This document shows positions 46,915 to 56,054 of a stretch of DNA of 64,000 nucleotides, in pieces. The notes beneath the pieces are model-generated. The model did no database searches. It had not been told where the DNA came from and saw only the letters and a program-made list of their open reading frames with translations. Both the position numbers and the translations under genes were made by a program. The stretch lies in contig CAIQVH010000031.1 of NCBI GenBank assembly GCA_903875215.1, forward strand, positions 515,756 to 579,755, in the 5' to 3' direction. This DNA is from an uncultured Anaerolineae bacterium (GTDB lineage: Bacteria; Chloroflexota; Anaerolineae; Anaerolineales; Villigracilaceae). The first letter of the stretch is position 1, and every line of letters begins with the position of its first letter.

Positions 46915-48273
46915 CTACTGAGAGAGCGGGCAGTATCGCACCGCCAGCATGGTGATATCGTCATGCTGGCGGGCTCCCGCGGCAAAATCATCAATCTGGG
47001 TTTGAATTTCCCCCAAAAAGGTTTTTAAATCCTGCCCATCGGGCAGCGCCGGTTCCCAGCCCTGCTCGCCAAAGGTTTTCCCAGCCGGGTTGACCGCATC
47101 GGTCAGCCCATCGGTGCAGGCAAACAGGAGATCGCCGCGCTCCAGCAGCAGCTCGCGGACAGAATAAACGGTATCCGCGCGCACCCCAACGGCCGGGCCG
47201 GTCGGGCTGAGCAGCTGGCGGCGCCCGGGCGCAGAAAGCAGGATCGGCGGGAGATGTCCCCCGTTAATGTAGGTCAACCGCCCGGTACGAATATCCAAAA
47301 TTCCAAAAAAGATGGTTGCGAACATGCCCGTTTCGCCATGGGTTTCAACCATGTAATTATTGGTCAGCGAAAACGCCTGCCGGAGACGCACCGCAGAAGC
47401 GTTGCCTTCGTCTGGCACTTCTCGAGCATAGAAATCCAGGTTGGCAACGGCGCGCATCAGGCTGCGGAAGAGGGTCATGAATAAGGCCGCGCCCAGGCCC
47501 TTGTCACATACATCCGCTATCACCAGGCCAATGCGCTCATCAGGCAATTCAAAGACATCGTAAAAATCCCCGGCAACTTCGCGGGCCGGTTGGAGCTGGG
47601 CGGCAATTTCCCATCCTTCTGGTTGTGGCAGGCTATTCGGCAGGAATCCGGCCTGGATCCGACGGCCAATCTCAAATTCGCTTTCCAGCGCCCGGCGGTA
47701 GAGCTGTTCCTGTTCCCATAGACGGGCATTTTCCAGCGCCAGGCTCATCGAGGCGGCCAGCGTTTGCAGCAGCCGGACATGCGATTCGCCGAAAGCGTTT
47801 TCCTCGTCAATGCTTTGCAGGCTCAGGATACCGGTCACCTGCTCGCCAATAAACAGCGGCACCCCCAGCCACGATTTTGGCGTGACCGTTCCGGGCAGGG
47901 TCGGCTGGCCAAGGCGCGCGGCTTTCTCGGCCACACCACTGTTGATCAGGATCGGTTGGCGGGTCTGGATGATTTCGGCACGAAAACCACCGGGCGGGTG
48001 CGGGCCGGGCGAAAAAACCCGCTGGCCTCGCTCAATCGCATAACGGTGCTCCACCGTATGAGAGTGCTGGTCGTACGTGGAAAGCATGACAACCTGCGCA
48101 TCGAAAATTTCACGAATCTTGTCGCCAACCAGGTCATAAATCGACTGCACGTCGCGATGGGCGACCAGGCCCTGCTGGACGCTATTTATGATCGCCAGCT
48201 CGGCCTCGCGCTGGAGCAATTTTTGTTTCAACTGGTCAATTTGCGCCTGTAAATTTTCCACCGGGTGGATCAT
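46915..48273 (-). CDS. GAF-domain PP2C (SpoIIE/RsbU-type) serine phosphatase
   Basis: ATG at 48273 has AGGAGG seven bases upstream and gives 452 residues; the longer upstream frame is antisense to a lipoprotein start. A short coiled coil (residues 5-35) leads into a GAF domain (about 40-190, with WLGVPLFIGEQVTGILSLQS). A SpoIIE-type phosphatase domain (about 240-450) follows, with VAGDFYDVF, IADVCDKGLGAALFM, YINGGHLPPIL, FACTDGLTDA and HDDITMLAV. Such proteins dephosphorylate anti-sigma antagonists with STAS folds. No RsbV-like partner is next to it, but a stressosome operon lies 3.7 kb away. Confidence 0.93.
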   Translation of the reverse strand: MIHPVENLQAQIDQLKQKLLQREAELAIINSVQQGLVAHRDVQSIYDLVGDKIREIFDAQVVMLSTYDQHSHTVEHRYAIERGQRVFSPGPHPPGGFRAEIIQTRQPILINSGVAEKAARLGQPTLPGTVTPKSWLGVPLFIGEQVTGILSLQSIDEENAFGESHVRLLQTLAASMSLALENARLWEQEQLYRRALESEFEIGRRIQAGFLPNSLPQPEGWEIAAQLQPAREVAGDFYDVFELPDERIGLVIADVCDKGLGAALFMTLFRSLMRAVANLDFYAREVPDEGNASAVRLRQAFSLTNNYMVETHGETGMFATIFFGILDIRTGRLTYINGGHLPPILLSAPGRRQLLSPTGPAVGVRADTVYSVRELLLERGDLLFACTDGLTDAVNPAGKTFGEQGWEPALPDGQDLKTFLGEIQTQIDDFAAGARQHDDITMLAVRYCPLSQ

Positions 48274-48417
48274 GCACCTGCCTCCTGCCATCTGCTTATA
48301 AATCAGTGTACAGTTACGCAGCCCGGGTGTCAATGGGCTGGAGGCGGCCTCGGGATGGATTGCAAAAAATATCCTCCGTGGTACACTCTGCAAGCAATTT
48401 TCAGGAGACGACGCCCG

Positions 48418-50541
48418 ATGAAAAGAATCCTGCTCCCCGGCCTGGGCCTGTTTCTGCTGGCCTGCAGCCTGTTCAGCCCACAGCCCAATATCCCCACCCC
48501 AGCCGCCGCCGCCACTCCGTTCCAAACCGCCCCAGCTGCGTCAATCACCCCGGCCGCCGCGCCCGTCCAACCACCACCCCCGCCGACCGTCCTGCCGGTG
48601 AGACGCGCCTACGCCCTGGGAATCAGCCTGGAGGGCGGCAGCTATGCCAGCCGCGCCTTCGCCAACCTGTTCAAAATTGACGCGCGCGTCTGGGCTCCTG
48701 GCACCATGACCCCCGGCCCGGTGGATGAGCACGGCATGCCCACCAGCGATTTTGACCTGTTCGCCCTGGATGGCGCCTTCCTTCAGAAAACAGCCGGATT
48801 TCACGGTACCTACCGGCTTTATTTTAACGGCCAGGCCGAGCTCAGCGCCCAGGGCGGCACCCTGCAAAACCAGGTCTACAACTCCGCTCAAAACCTGACC
48901 CAGGTCGATTTTCATATCAGCGACCCTTACCCGACCGTCCGTTTTGATTTTCGCAACACCCGCCGCAGCGCAGACAGCCCACTTCACAGCGGTGTCACCG
49001 GCCTGAAATTGATGCGCCCGCTCAGTCCCGGCTCCACAGAAAGCTATCCCCCCGAAACCGTTTTTACAACCGAATTTCTGGATCTGCACCGCCGCGCCGA
49101 AGTGCTGCGCATGATGGATTTCACCGCCACCAACGGCAATATCCAGCGCGAATGGGCCGACCGCAGCACACCCGCCGACCTGACCTATTATGGCGAAACT
49201 CCCGGCTACTGGTGGCAGGGCAAAGGCGCACCCTGGGAAGACGCCATTCTGCTCGCCAACACATTGGATACCGATCTCTGGATCAACATTCCAGTTTATG
49301 CCAGCGACGATTACATCTCCCGCCTGGCCGGCCTGATATCCGACACCCTCGAACCGGAACGCCGCATCTACATTGAATATTCCAACGAGCTGTGGAATTT
49401 CGGCATGCCGCAATGGAATCAAATCCAGGAGCTGGTAGATGAAGACCTGGCCAGCAACCCGCAAACCAGCATCAACTATGATGGCCTCGTCAGAAGCGGC
49501 GGAAAAACTGAGTACGGCATCGGCGTGCCGCGCTACTGGGCGCGGCGCATCCTGCAAATCAGCGACCTGTTCCGCAGCCGTTTTGGCGACGATGCCATGC
49601 TCACCCGCGTCCGGCCGGTCTTCGCCACCCAGGCCGCCTGGCAGCACTGGATTTCAACCGGTCTGCTTTTCCTGGATAGCTATTACAACAACGCGGCTGG
49701 CAGCACCTATGTCAGCCAGCCGCGCCCGGTCAACACCTATTTGTGGGGCGGCGGCGGCTCGGGTTATGTGCACGGCTTCCCCGAAGGCCTGGCCTCCAAC
49801 CCGGCCGCCACTCTCGAGGACATTTTTGCCGGGTATGAACAGGCCTGGCCGGCGCACTATGCCACCATGGCCGCCGACGTATACTGGCTCTCGGCCTTCG
49901 GGCTGAAGCGCGCCGCCTACGAAGGCGGCACCGGCCTGGACGACTTCGCCAGCGACGAAAGCGCCGTCCAACGCGCCCAGTTGGATGAGCGCATGCAGGC
50001 CGTTTATCGGCGCGCCATCGAAACTTTTTTTGCCGCGGGAGGCGACCTCTACCTCACCTTTCAGGGGGTCAACCCGCCCCACGGCCTGCTGCCCTACGAT
50101 GTCATTCCGGGCAGCCAGCCCCACCCCAAACTGGACGCCTTCGACGCCCTGCTGGCCGTCGAAACGCGCCCCGCCCCAACGGTCGGCTACCCAATTCCAG
50201 GCCGGATCCCGGCGGGGCGTTACCACATCCGCGAGGACGGCTGGAGCAGCGGGGAAAATGATGGCCCGGCCCACCTGGAAGGCGCTTATTCCTGGACCAG
50301 TTACACCCTGAATGCCTCACAGCCGGGCACCTACCTGCTCACGCTGGAAATCTCCAACAGCAGCAACGGCCAGGCCAGCCTCTGGCTGGACGGATCTGCG
50401 CTGCAAACCAACCTGGTCTGTCCCGCCAACGGCGAGACCGCGCCAATTTCCATGAACCTGACACCCGGCGTGCACGCCATTCGCGTGCAGGCCGCCACAG
50501 GCGGGTTTGATTTGCGCGCCTTGCGCATTAGCGCGCCATAA
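48418..50541 (+). CDS. Secreted glycosidase-like lipoprotein with C-terminal carbohydrate-binding-like domain
   Basis: ATG at 48418 with AGGAG upstream starts a 707-residue lipoprotein (lipobox LLAC) with a Pro/Ala/Thr linker. The central 450 residues look like a TIM-barrel glycoside hydrolase: DLWINIPVYASDDY, the strand IYIEYSNELWNF whose Glu is placed like a catalytic acid, and YEGGTGLDDF near the other end. The last 120 residues (YSWTSYTLNASQPGTYLLTLE, SLWLDGS) are a beta-sandwich of the CBM6/35 kind. Polysaccharide is the likely substrate; the GH family is not identified. The FAD oxidoreductase follows after 21 bases. Confidence 0.8.
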   Translation: MKRILLPGLGLFLLACSLFSPQPNIPTPAAAATPFQTAPAASITPAAAPVQPPPPPTVLPVRRAYALGISLEGGSYASRAFANLFKIDARVWAPGTMTPGPVDEHGMPTSDFDLFALDGAFLQKTAGFHGTYRLYFNGQAELSAQGGTLQNQVYNSAQNLTQVDFHISDPYPTVRFDFRNTRRSADSPLHSGVTGLKLMRPLSPGSTESYPPETVFTTEFLDLHRRAEVLRMMDFTATNGNIQREWADRSTPADLTYYGETPGYWWQGKGAPWEDAILLANTLDTDLWINIPVYASDDYISRLAGLISDTLEPERRIYIEYSNELWNFGMPQWNQIQELVDEDLASNPQTSINYDGLVRSGGKTEYGIGVPRYWARRILQISDLFRSRFGDDAMLTRVRPVFATQAAWQHWISTGLLFLDSYYNNAAGSTYVSQPRPVNTYLWGGGGSGYVHGFPEGLASNPAATLEDIFAGYEQAWPAHYATMAADVYWLSAFGLKRAAYEGGTGLDDFASDESAVQRAQLDERMQAVYRRAIETFFAAGGDLYLTFQGVNPPHGLLPYDVIPGSQPHPKLDAFDALLAVETRPAPTVGYPIPGRIPAGRYHIREDGWSSGENDGPAHLEGAYSWTSYTLNASQPGTYLLTLEISNSSNGQASLWLDGSALQTNLVCPANGETAPISMNLTPGVHAIRVQAATGGFDLRALRISAP

Positions 50542-50562
50542 AACGAGAGGAGCCAGGATCCA

Positions 50563-51741
50563 ATGACCGCCAAGACCTACGACATTCTGCTTGCCGGAGG
50601 CGGAGTGATGAGCTGCGCCACCGCCTACTACCTGCTAAAAGCGCATCCGCGTCTCAAAATCGGCATCGTTGAGAAAGACCCGACTTATACCTTCTCGTCG
50701 ACCGTATTATCAGACGGAAACACCCGGATCCAGTTCAATCTCAAGGAGAATATTCAAATATCCCTGTTTGGGCTCGAAGTGCTGAGCCATTTCAGCGAGG
50801 AAATGGCCATCAACGGGGGAAAGCCCGCGGTTGATTTCCACCGCCAAGGGAATCTTTTTTTAGTGGAAGCCGCCTCCCGCGCGGAGGCGTTAGCCGGCCT
50901 GGAATTGCAGCAACGACTGGGCGGCGAGGTCCGCTGGCTCTCGCCAGATGAAATTCGTCAAATTTACCCACTGTGCAACCCCGGCGATTGCGTCGGTGGC
51001 ACCTTCGGCCCGCAGGATGGAACGCTCAACCCATGGGCGGTGCTGATGGCGTACAAAAACAAAGCCGTCGAACTCGGCGCAGAGTATATTCACGCCGAAG
51101 CCGCCGCTGTGCTGAGCGCCAACGGGCGCGTCACCGGGCTGCGGCTGATAAGCGGAGAAACCCTCCCCGCGCCGCTGGTGCTGAATGGCACCGGCGCCTG
51201 GGGCACACAGCTGGCGCTGACCTGCGGCGTGCACCTGCCGGTCGACCCAATCATGCGCCAGGTGTTCGTGGTGGAAACAAACGCCCGGCCGTCCGGAATT
51301 TTGCCCGGGATTTTCTTCCCATCCGGGTTATATTGCTTCCACGAGCGCGGCGGGCAGTTCATGATCGGAAAATCCTTTTCTGATGACCCACTCGGGTTCG
51401 ACTTCCAACCCAACCGGCAGATTTTTACCGACCGAATCTGGCCAGAACTGGTGGATTTTATGCCCAGTTTTGACCGATTGAAAGTTACGCGAAGCTGGAG
51501 TGGTCTGTACGATGTCAACACGCTGGACGGAAATGCCATCCTCGGAGAGTGGCCCGCGCTGAAAGGATTTTTCCTGGCAAATGGCTTTTCAGGGCATGGA
51601 TTTCAACAATGTCACGCCGTGGGACGTTACCTGGCTGAAAAAATGCTGCACCTGAAGCCCAGCCTGGATCTTTCCATTTTCTCCCCGGAGCGCATCCTGA
51701 CCAACACTCCCCTGAGTGAAAACAAAGCCCGTCTGATATGA
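50563..51741 (+). CDS. FAD-dependent oxidoreductase (DAO family, FOXRED1-like)
   Basis: The 392-residue protein opens with the FAD-binding beta-alpha-beta motif LLAGGGVMSCATAYYLLK. It continues with IVEKDPTYTFSSTVLSDGNT and FNLKENIQISLFG, which resemble the FOXRED1-type branch of D-amino-acid/sarcosine/glycine oxidases. The C-terminal GLYDVNTLDGNAILGEWPAL and FLANGFSGHGFQQCHAVGRYLAE complete the fold. It oxidises an amine or amino-acid-like substrate, or acts as an assembly factor; the substrate is unknown. It may be cotranscribed with the glycosidase-like gene. Confidence 0.9.
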   Translation: MTAKTYDILLAGGGVMSCATAYYLLKAHPRLKIGIVEKDPTYTFSSTVLSDGNTRIQFNLKENIQISLFGLEVLSHFSEEMAINGGKPAVDFHRQGNLFLVEAASRAEALAGLELQQRLGGEVRWLSPDEIRQIYPLCNPGDCVGGTFGPQDGTLNPWAVLMAYKNKAVELGAEYIHAEAAAVLSANGRVTGLRLISGETLPAPLVLNGTGAWGTQLALTCGVHLPVDPIMRQVFVVETNARPSGILPGIFFPSGLYCFHERGGQFMIGKSFSDDPLGFDFQPNRQIFTDRIWPELVDFMPSFDRLKVTRSWSGLYDVNTLDGNAILGEWPALKGFFLANGFSGHGFQQCHAVGRYLAEKMLHLKPSLDLSIFSPERILTNTPLSENKARLI

Positions 51742-51813
51742 GCCCATCCCCCTTTTGGTAATTGAATATCATCCCCAGGATGGATGAAATAACCCTCATC
51801 TATCCGAATGTTT

Positions 51814-51822
51814 TGGTACAAT
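51814..51822 (+). promoter_or_regulatory. Extended -10 promoter for the stressosome operon
   Basis: TGGTACAAT (TGn extension plus TACAAT) about 135 bases before rsbR. It is the only good promoter element in the 214-base gap. Confidence 0.55.
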
Positions 51823-51955
51823 ACAGCGCTGATGGATCAGGAATCCCCGGATTTTTCGCTCCATCTTTGGCTGTTCATGCCCCTTGTTTTCAAGAACTGT
51901 AAGCCAACAGGCTTATTTGCCATTCTCCTTTCACCTCTCATAAAAGGATTTTTCT

Positions 51956-52819
51956 ATGAACGACACATTCGCCAGCAAAATCCCTGCCCTGCTCGCCAAG
52001 TACGAAACTGACCTGCTCGAAGAATGGATCAAGGCGCAACTGGACGCAACCACCCTGCGCAAAGACCTGCTCTCCTCCGCCGACCTGCGCCGCAGCTCAG
52101 ACGAATTTTTATCTCTTCTCAGACGCGCCGCCACAACAGGCAACCTGTTAAATCTTAACGCGCCGGAATGGCTCCCGGTCAAAGATTTCCTGGCAGGAGT
52201 TTCCCGTTCCCGCGCCAGCCAGGGCTTCACGCCTTCAGAAACCGCCACGTTCATCTTTTCTTTTAAGCAACCCCTCTTTACCCGCTTGCAGGAAGAATGC
52301 GGAAGCGATTCCCGGGCCCTGGCGGAAGAATTATGGATTGCCACCACCTTGCTCGACAGGCTGGGTTTGTTTACTGCCGAAACCTTCCTGAGCAGCCGTG
52401 AAGATATCATCAAACAGCAGCAACTGGAAATGTTGGAGCTTTCCACGCCGGTTGTAACCCTGTGGAACGGAATTCTGGCCCTGCCGCTGATCGGCACCCT
52501 GGATAGCTCCCGCACCCAGGTGGTGATGGAAAACCTGTTGCAGACGATCGTTGAAACCGGCAGCGAATACGCCATCATTGACATCACCGGCGTCCCAACC
52601 GTGGACACCCTGGTGGCCCAACACTTGCTCAAAACCGTTTCTGCGGCGCGGCTGATGGGCGCACAGTGCATCATCAGTGGCATTCGCCCGCAGATTGCCC
52701 AAACCATGGTACATCTGGGCGTGGCCTTTGGCGATGTAATCACCAAAGCCTCCCTGGCAGATGCCCTGTCCTACGCCTTCAAACAAATGGGCATTACCGT
52801 ACTCCGCAAGCAAAACTAG
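51956..52819 (+). CDS. rsbR: RsbR-type stressosome scaffold/sensor protein (STAS domain)
   Basis: The 287-residue protein has a helical N-terminal sensor domain (about 8-150) of the RsbRD type (LLAKYETDLLEEWIKAQL) and a C-terminal STAS domain (about 160-275). The STAS domain contains LPLIGTLDSSRTQVVMENLL, IIDITGVPTVDTLVAQHLL and GAQCIISGIRP. In B. subtilis RsbR the kinase targets are two Thr residues in these segments. Here the VDT threonine is kept and the first site is a Ser/Thr-rich SSRT. AAAGGA precedes ATG. It forms the stressosome core with RsbS. Confidence 0.94.
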   Translation: MNDTFASKIPALLAKYETDLLEEWIKAQLDATTLRKDLLSSADLRRSSDEFLSLLRRAATTGNLLNLNAPEWLPVKDFLAGVSRSRASQGFTPSETATFIFSFKQPLFTRLQEECGSDSRALAEELWIATTLLDRLGLFTAETFLSSREDIIKQQQLEMLELSTPVVTLWNGILALPLIGTLDSSRTQVVMENLLQTIVETGSEYAIIDITGVPTVDTLVAQHLLKTVSAARLMGAQCIISGIRPQIAQTMVHLGVAFGDVITKASLADALSYAFKQMGITVLRKQN

Positions 52820-52834
52820 ACTGTCGTACCCAAC

Positions 52835-53215
52835 ATGGAAAAAATACCGATTATCAAGATGGGTGATTTTCTGCTGGTCTCCATCCAGGTGGATATGCAC
52901 GACCGCCTGGCCATGGCCCTGCAAGATGATCTCACAATTCGAGTAGCGAAAGAACGCTCTAAAGGCGTTCTGATTGACATTTCATCACTGGATGTGGTCG
53001 ACTCCTTTATCGGCCGTATGTTGGATAATATCGCCGCTATGACACGCGCCTTGGGTACTGAAACCGTAGTGGTAGGAATGCAGCCCGCAGTTGCAATCAC
53101 AATTGTGGAACTTGGGCTATCGCTGGAAAACATCTACACGGCTCTCAATGTGGATAAGGGCATGGCACTGCTCGAAGCCAGGATGAAAGCCTCTGTGGAT
53201 GAAAATGATGAATAA
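52835..53215 (+). CDS. rsbS: RsbS-type stressosome STAS protein
   Basis: The 126-residue protein is a bare STAS domain: IPIIKMGDFLLVSIQVDMHD, GVLIDISSLDVVDSFIGRML and VVVGMQPAVAITIVELGL. Ser57 in VDSF corresponds to Ser59 of B. subtilis RsbS, the RsbT phosphorylation site. It is the RsbT-binding partner in the stressosome. Its stop overlaps the rsbT start region by 17 bases, pointing to coupled translation. Confidence 0.95.
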   Translation: MEKIPIIKMGDFLLVSIQVDMHDRLAMALQDDLTIRVAKERSKGVLIDISSLDVVDSFIGRMLDNIAAMTRALGTETVVVGMQPAVAITIVELGLSLENIYTALNVDKGMALLEARMKASVDENDE

Positions 53216-53615
53216 TATCGTGCGTCGCGAAGTCATTCCACTACTCTCGGATGAGGATATCGTCCGGGCGCGTAAAATTGTGCGTGATTGGACCATCAGC
53301 TTGAAATTCAGCCTGGTGGATCAGACCAAATTAGTGACAGCCGTCAGCGAACTGGCCCGCAACACGGTCGAGCATGGCGGAGGCGGCAGCGCCCTCCTTG
53401 AAATGCTGGATGACAGCATCCGGCGCGGCATCCGCCTGACTTTTGAAGATCAAGGCCCGGGCATTGCAAACATAGATCAAGCCATGACCGATGGTTATAG
53501 CAGCCGCGGTAGCCTGGGGTTGGGGCTGGGCGGCACAAAGAGACTGGTCAATGAGTTCGATCTTTCCTCCGAACCAGGAAAAGGCACCCGCGTTACGATT
53601 GCGAGATGGAAGTGA
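53199..53615 (+). CDS. rsbT: RsbT-type switch protein kinase
   Basis: The 138-residue GHKL ATPase/kinase has VSELARNTVEHGGGG (N box), EDQGPGI (G1 box) and GLGLGLGGTKRL (G2 box). RREVIPLLSDEDIVRARKIVR at the N-terminus is typical of RsbT. It phosphorylates RsbR and RsbS on signal and is then released from the stressosome to activate a downstream partner. In B. subtilis that partner is the RsbU phosphatase. Several ATG codons cluster at the start (53199, 53205, 53208). It overlaps both neighbours. Confidence 0.95.
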   Translation: MKMMNNIVRREVIPLLSDEDIVRARKIVRDWTISLKFSLVDQTKLVTAVSELARNTVEHGGGGSALLEMLDDSIRRGIRLTFEDQGPGIANIDQAMTDGYSSRGSLGLGLGGTKRLVNEFDLSSEPGKGTRVTIARWK

Positions 53616-54649
53616 GAGAGAGCAAGCGCTTGCATGTAATGGAACCAAGCCAGGTAGGGGAAGCCCGCCGGCTGGCGGCCGCACTTTCCCTGGCGGTAGG
53701 TTTTGATGAAACCCGCATCGGGCATGTCTCCATCGTCGTAACCGAGCTGGCTACCAACCTGTTGAAACATGCCCAGGGCGGGGATCTGGTTTTGAGCACT
53801 TTCCAGGTGGAAGATCAGACTGGAATAGAAATTCTCTCGCTGGATAAAGGGCCGGGCATCCGGAATATCAACGAAAGCCTGCGTGACGGCTATTCCACCG
53901 CTGGCAGCCCGGGGACCGGCCTCGGTGCCATCCAAAGACTATCCACTACATTTGACCTCTATTCGACCCCCGGGCAAGGAGTTGCCGCACTCAGCAGGAT
54001 CATGCGCCAATCATCTCCGGTTTACATACCCTACCCATCAGCCCCCGCGAATGCCCCAGAGTTGGGGATGATTAGCCTGCCAGTCAAAGGAGAAGAAGAA
54101 TGCGGCGACACCTGGGCAACCCACCAAAGCCCAGGGCGGACTCTGGTTCTGCTGGCCGATGGGCTGGGCCATGGACACTTCGCCGCTGAAGCTGCCGGAG
54201 AAGCCCGGATCATGTTCCATAAATATGCCCATCTCTCCCCCGGGCAAATCATCGCGCACATGCACAACGCCATGCGTCACACACGCGGGGCGGCAGTCGC
54301 CATCGCAGAGCTGATCTTGAGCCAACGCATCCTGCGCTATGCCGGGGTGGGCAATATTTCCGGGCGCATCCTGTCAGATACTGAAACTCACAGCCTGATT
54401 TCATATAACGGCACGGTTGGGCTTGAAGCGCGCCGCATTCAAGAGATGACCTATCCCTGGCCAAATGGCGGATTGTTGATCATGAACTCGGATGGAGTGG
54501 ATTCCCGCTGGAACCTGGACAACTACCCGGGTTTGCGCAGGAAACACCCCACCCTGATTGCCGGGGTATTGTTTTGCCACCACAACCGTCCAAACGATGA
54601 TGCCTCCATCCTGGTATTCAACGAAACCGGGGGGCCAGCATGGGACTGA
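53606..54649 (+). CDS. RsbT-like ATPase fused to an RsbX-type PP2C phosphatase
   Basis: The 347-residue protein is a fusion. Residues 1-130 are a GHKL domain like RsbT (VTELATNLLKHA, DKGPGI, GTGLGAIQRL). Residues about 150-347 are a SpoIIE/RsbX-type PP2C phosphatase (LLADGLGHGHFAAEAA, YAGVGNISGRIL, MNSDGVDSRW, DDASILVF). RsbX-type enzymes dephosphorylate RsbR and RsbS and reset the stressosome. The added ATPase domain could bind the complex as RsbT does. It overlaps rsbT and the next gene by 10 bases each. Confidence 0.92.
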   Translation: MEVRESKRLHVMEPSQVGEARRLAAALSLAVGFDETRIGHVSIVVTELATNLLKHAQGGDLVLSTFQVEDQTGIEILSLDKGPGIRNINESLRDGYSTAGSPGTGLGAIQRLSTTFDLYSTPGQGVAALSRIMRQSSPVYIPYPSAPANAPELGMISLPVKGEEECGDTWATHQSPGRTLVLLADGLGHGHFAAEAAGEARIMFHKYAHLSPGQIIAHMHNAMRHTRGAAVAIAELILSQRILRYAGVGNISGRILSDTETHSLISYNGTVGLEARRIQEMTYPWPNGGLLIMNSDGVDSRWNLDNYPGLRRKHPTLIAGVLFCHHNRPNDDASILVFNETGGPAWD

Positions 54650-56001
54650 GAATCACCCGCGTTGAAATCCGTTACGAACAAGACCTGGTCCATGCCCGCC
54701 AGCGCACCCGCCTGATATCCGAACTGTTGGGATTTGACCGCAACGACCAGACGCGCCTGTGTACTGCCGTCTCGGAAATTGCCCGCAATGCCTACCAGTA
54801 CGGCGGAGGCGGCGATGTTGAATTCCAAATGGATATGACCGCCAGCCCCCAACTTTTTTCCATCATCATCCGTGACCATGGCCCCGGCATCAAAGACCTG
54901 GAAGCCATCCTGGAAGGCCATTATGCCTCACAAACCGGGATGGGCATCGGAATTACCGGCACCAGGCGGCTGATGGACATGTTCCAGCTCGAGACCGGCC
55001 CCGGAAAAGGGACCACCATCTCCTTCGGGAAGAAACTGCCTGCCGGCTCCCCGCCCGTCACAGCGGCTGTGCTGAAAAATATCGGGGATAAATTGGCCGC
55101 CACTCGCACCGAATCATCCCCGCTTGACGAAATTCGCACCCAAAACCTGGAATTGATGGGCGCTCTCAGCCAGCTGCGCCAGCGTGAAGATGAGCTGACC
55201 CGCCTGAATCTTGAACTCACCACGACCAATGCCCGGATTGTCGCGCTAAACGCCAGCCTGAATAAAAAAACCGAACAATTGCAACATTCTGAAAACAGGC
55301 TACTGGCACGCAATGCCGAGCTGACAGATTTTGCGCACACCATTTCGCACGATCTGAAAGCGCCTTTGCGCGGCATCAACGGTTACGCCAGGGAACTCGA
55401 CCGGAAACATCGTGACGAGCTCAATGAGCGAGCCCTGTTCTGCATCAGCCAAATACTGACAGCCACCCGCAACCTGGATGGCTTGATTGATGACCTGCTG
55501 CGCTACTCGCGCCTGGATGCCGACCTGCCCGCCCCAACAGAAGTGAACCTGCGCGCCCTGATCGAAACCATTCTGCAAGACCACAGCCTGATGCTGGCCG
55601 AACAACACACGCAGGTTTCGCTGGACGTTCCCTCCGCCACGCTCGAAACCTGGGAGCGCGGCCTGACCCAGGTCCTGACCAACCTGATCGACAATGCGCT
55701 CAAGTACAGCGGCAAAGTCAGCACACCCCGAATCAACATTCGAGCTGAACAAACCAGCCATACCTGGCGGCTGAGCGTCAGCGACAACGGCATCGGCTTT
55801 GACATGAAACAACACGACCGCATTTTCGGGTTATTCAACCGGCTGGTGCGCATGGATGAATACGAAGGTACTGGCGCTGGGCTGGCCATCGCTAAAAAAG
55901 TGATGGAAAAGATGGGTGGGCGCATCTGGGCCGAATCAGCCCCCGGGCAGGGCGCCACCTTCCATGTGGAACTGCCCCAAACCGCTCCGCCCGCCGCCTG
56001 A
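54640..56001 (+). CDS. Hybrid kinase: RsbT-like ATPase domain, coiled coil and histidine kinase
   Basis: The 453-residue soluble protein has two GHKL ATPase domains. Residues 1-130 are RsbT-like (VSEIARNAYQYGGGGDVEF, RDHGPGIKD, GMGIGITGTRRL). A coiled coil follows at about 160-230. A HisKA domain with H237 (HTISHDLKAPLRGINGYA) leads into a classical kinase ATPase domain (LTNLIDNALKYS, SDNGIGFD, GTGAGLAIAKKV). No membrane span or conventional sensor domain exists, so the RsbT-like part probably docks it to the stressosome. The next gene encodes a receiver protein that is its likely target. Confidence 0.93.
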   Translation: MGLRITRVEIRYEQDLVHARQRTRLISELLGFDRNDQTRLCTAVSEIARNAYQYGGGGDVEFQMDMTASPQLFSIIIRDHGPGIKDLEAILEGHYASQTGMGIGITGTRRLMDMFQLETGPGKGTTISFGKKLPAGSPPVTAAVLKNIGDKLAATRTESSPLDEIRTQNLELMGALSQLRQREDELTRLNLELTTTNARIVALNASLNKKTEQLQHSENRLLARNAELTDFAHTISHDLKAPLRGINGYARELDRKHRDELNERALFCISQILTATRNLDGLIDDLLRYSRLDADLPAPTEVNLRALIETILQDHSLMLAEQHTQVSLDVPSATLETWERGLTQVLTNLIDNALKYSGKVSTPRINIRAEQTSHTWRLSVSDNGIGFDMKQHDRIFGLFNRLVRMDEYEGTGAGLAIAKKVMEKMGGRIWAESAPGQGATFHVELPQTAPPAA

Positions 56002-56054
56002 ACAACCGTGGCACAACCATTGGCAGCCCTTCCCTGTTGGCAGGAAACAAACCC

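Noticed and set aside
51956..53615. Complete SigB regulon module
   Set aside because: No sigma factor, RsbV or RsbW homologue is found in the window.
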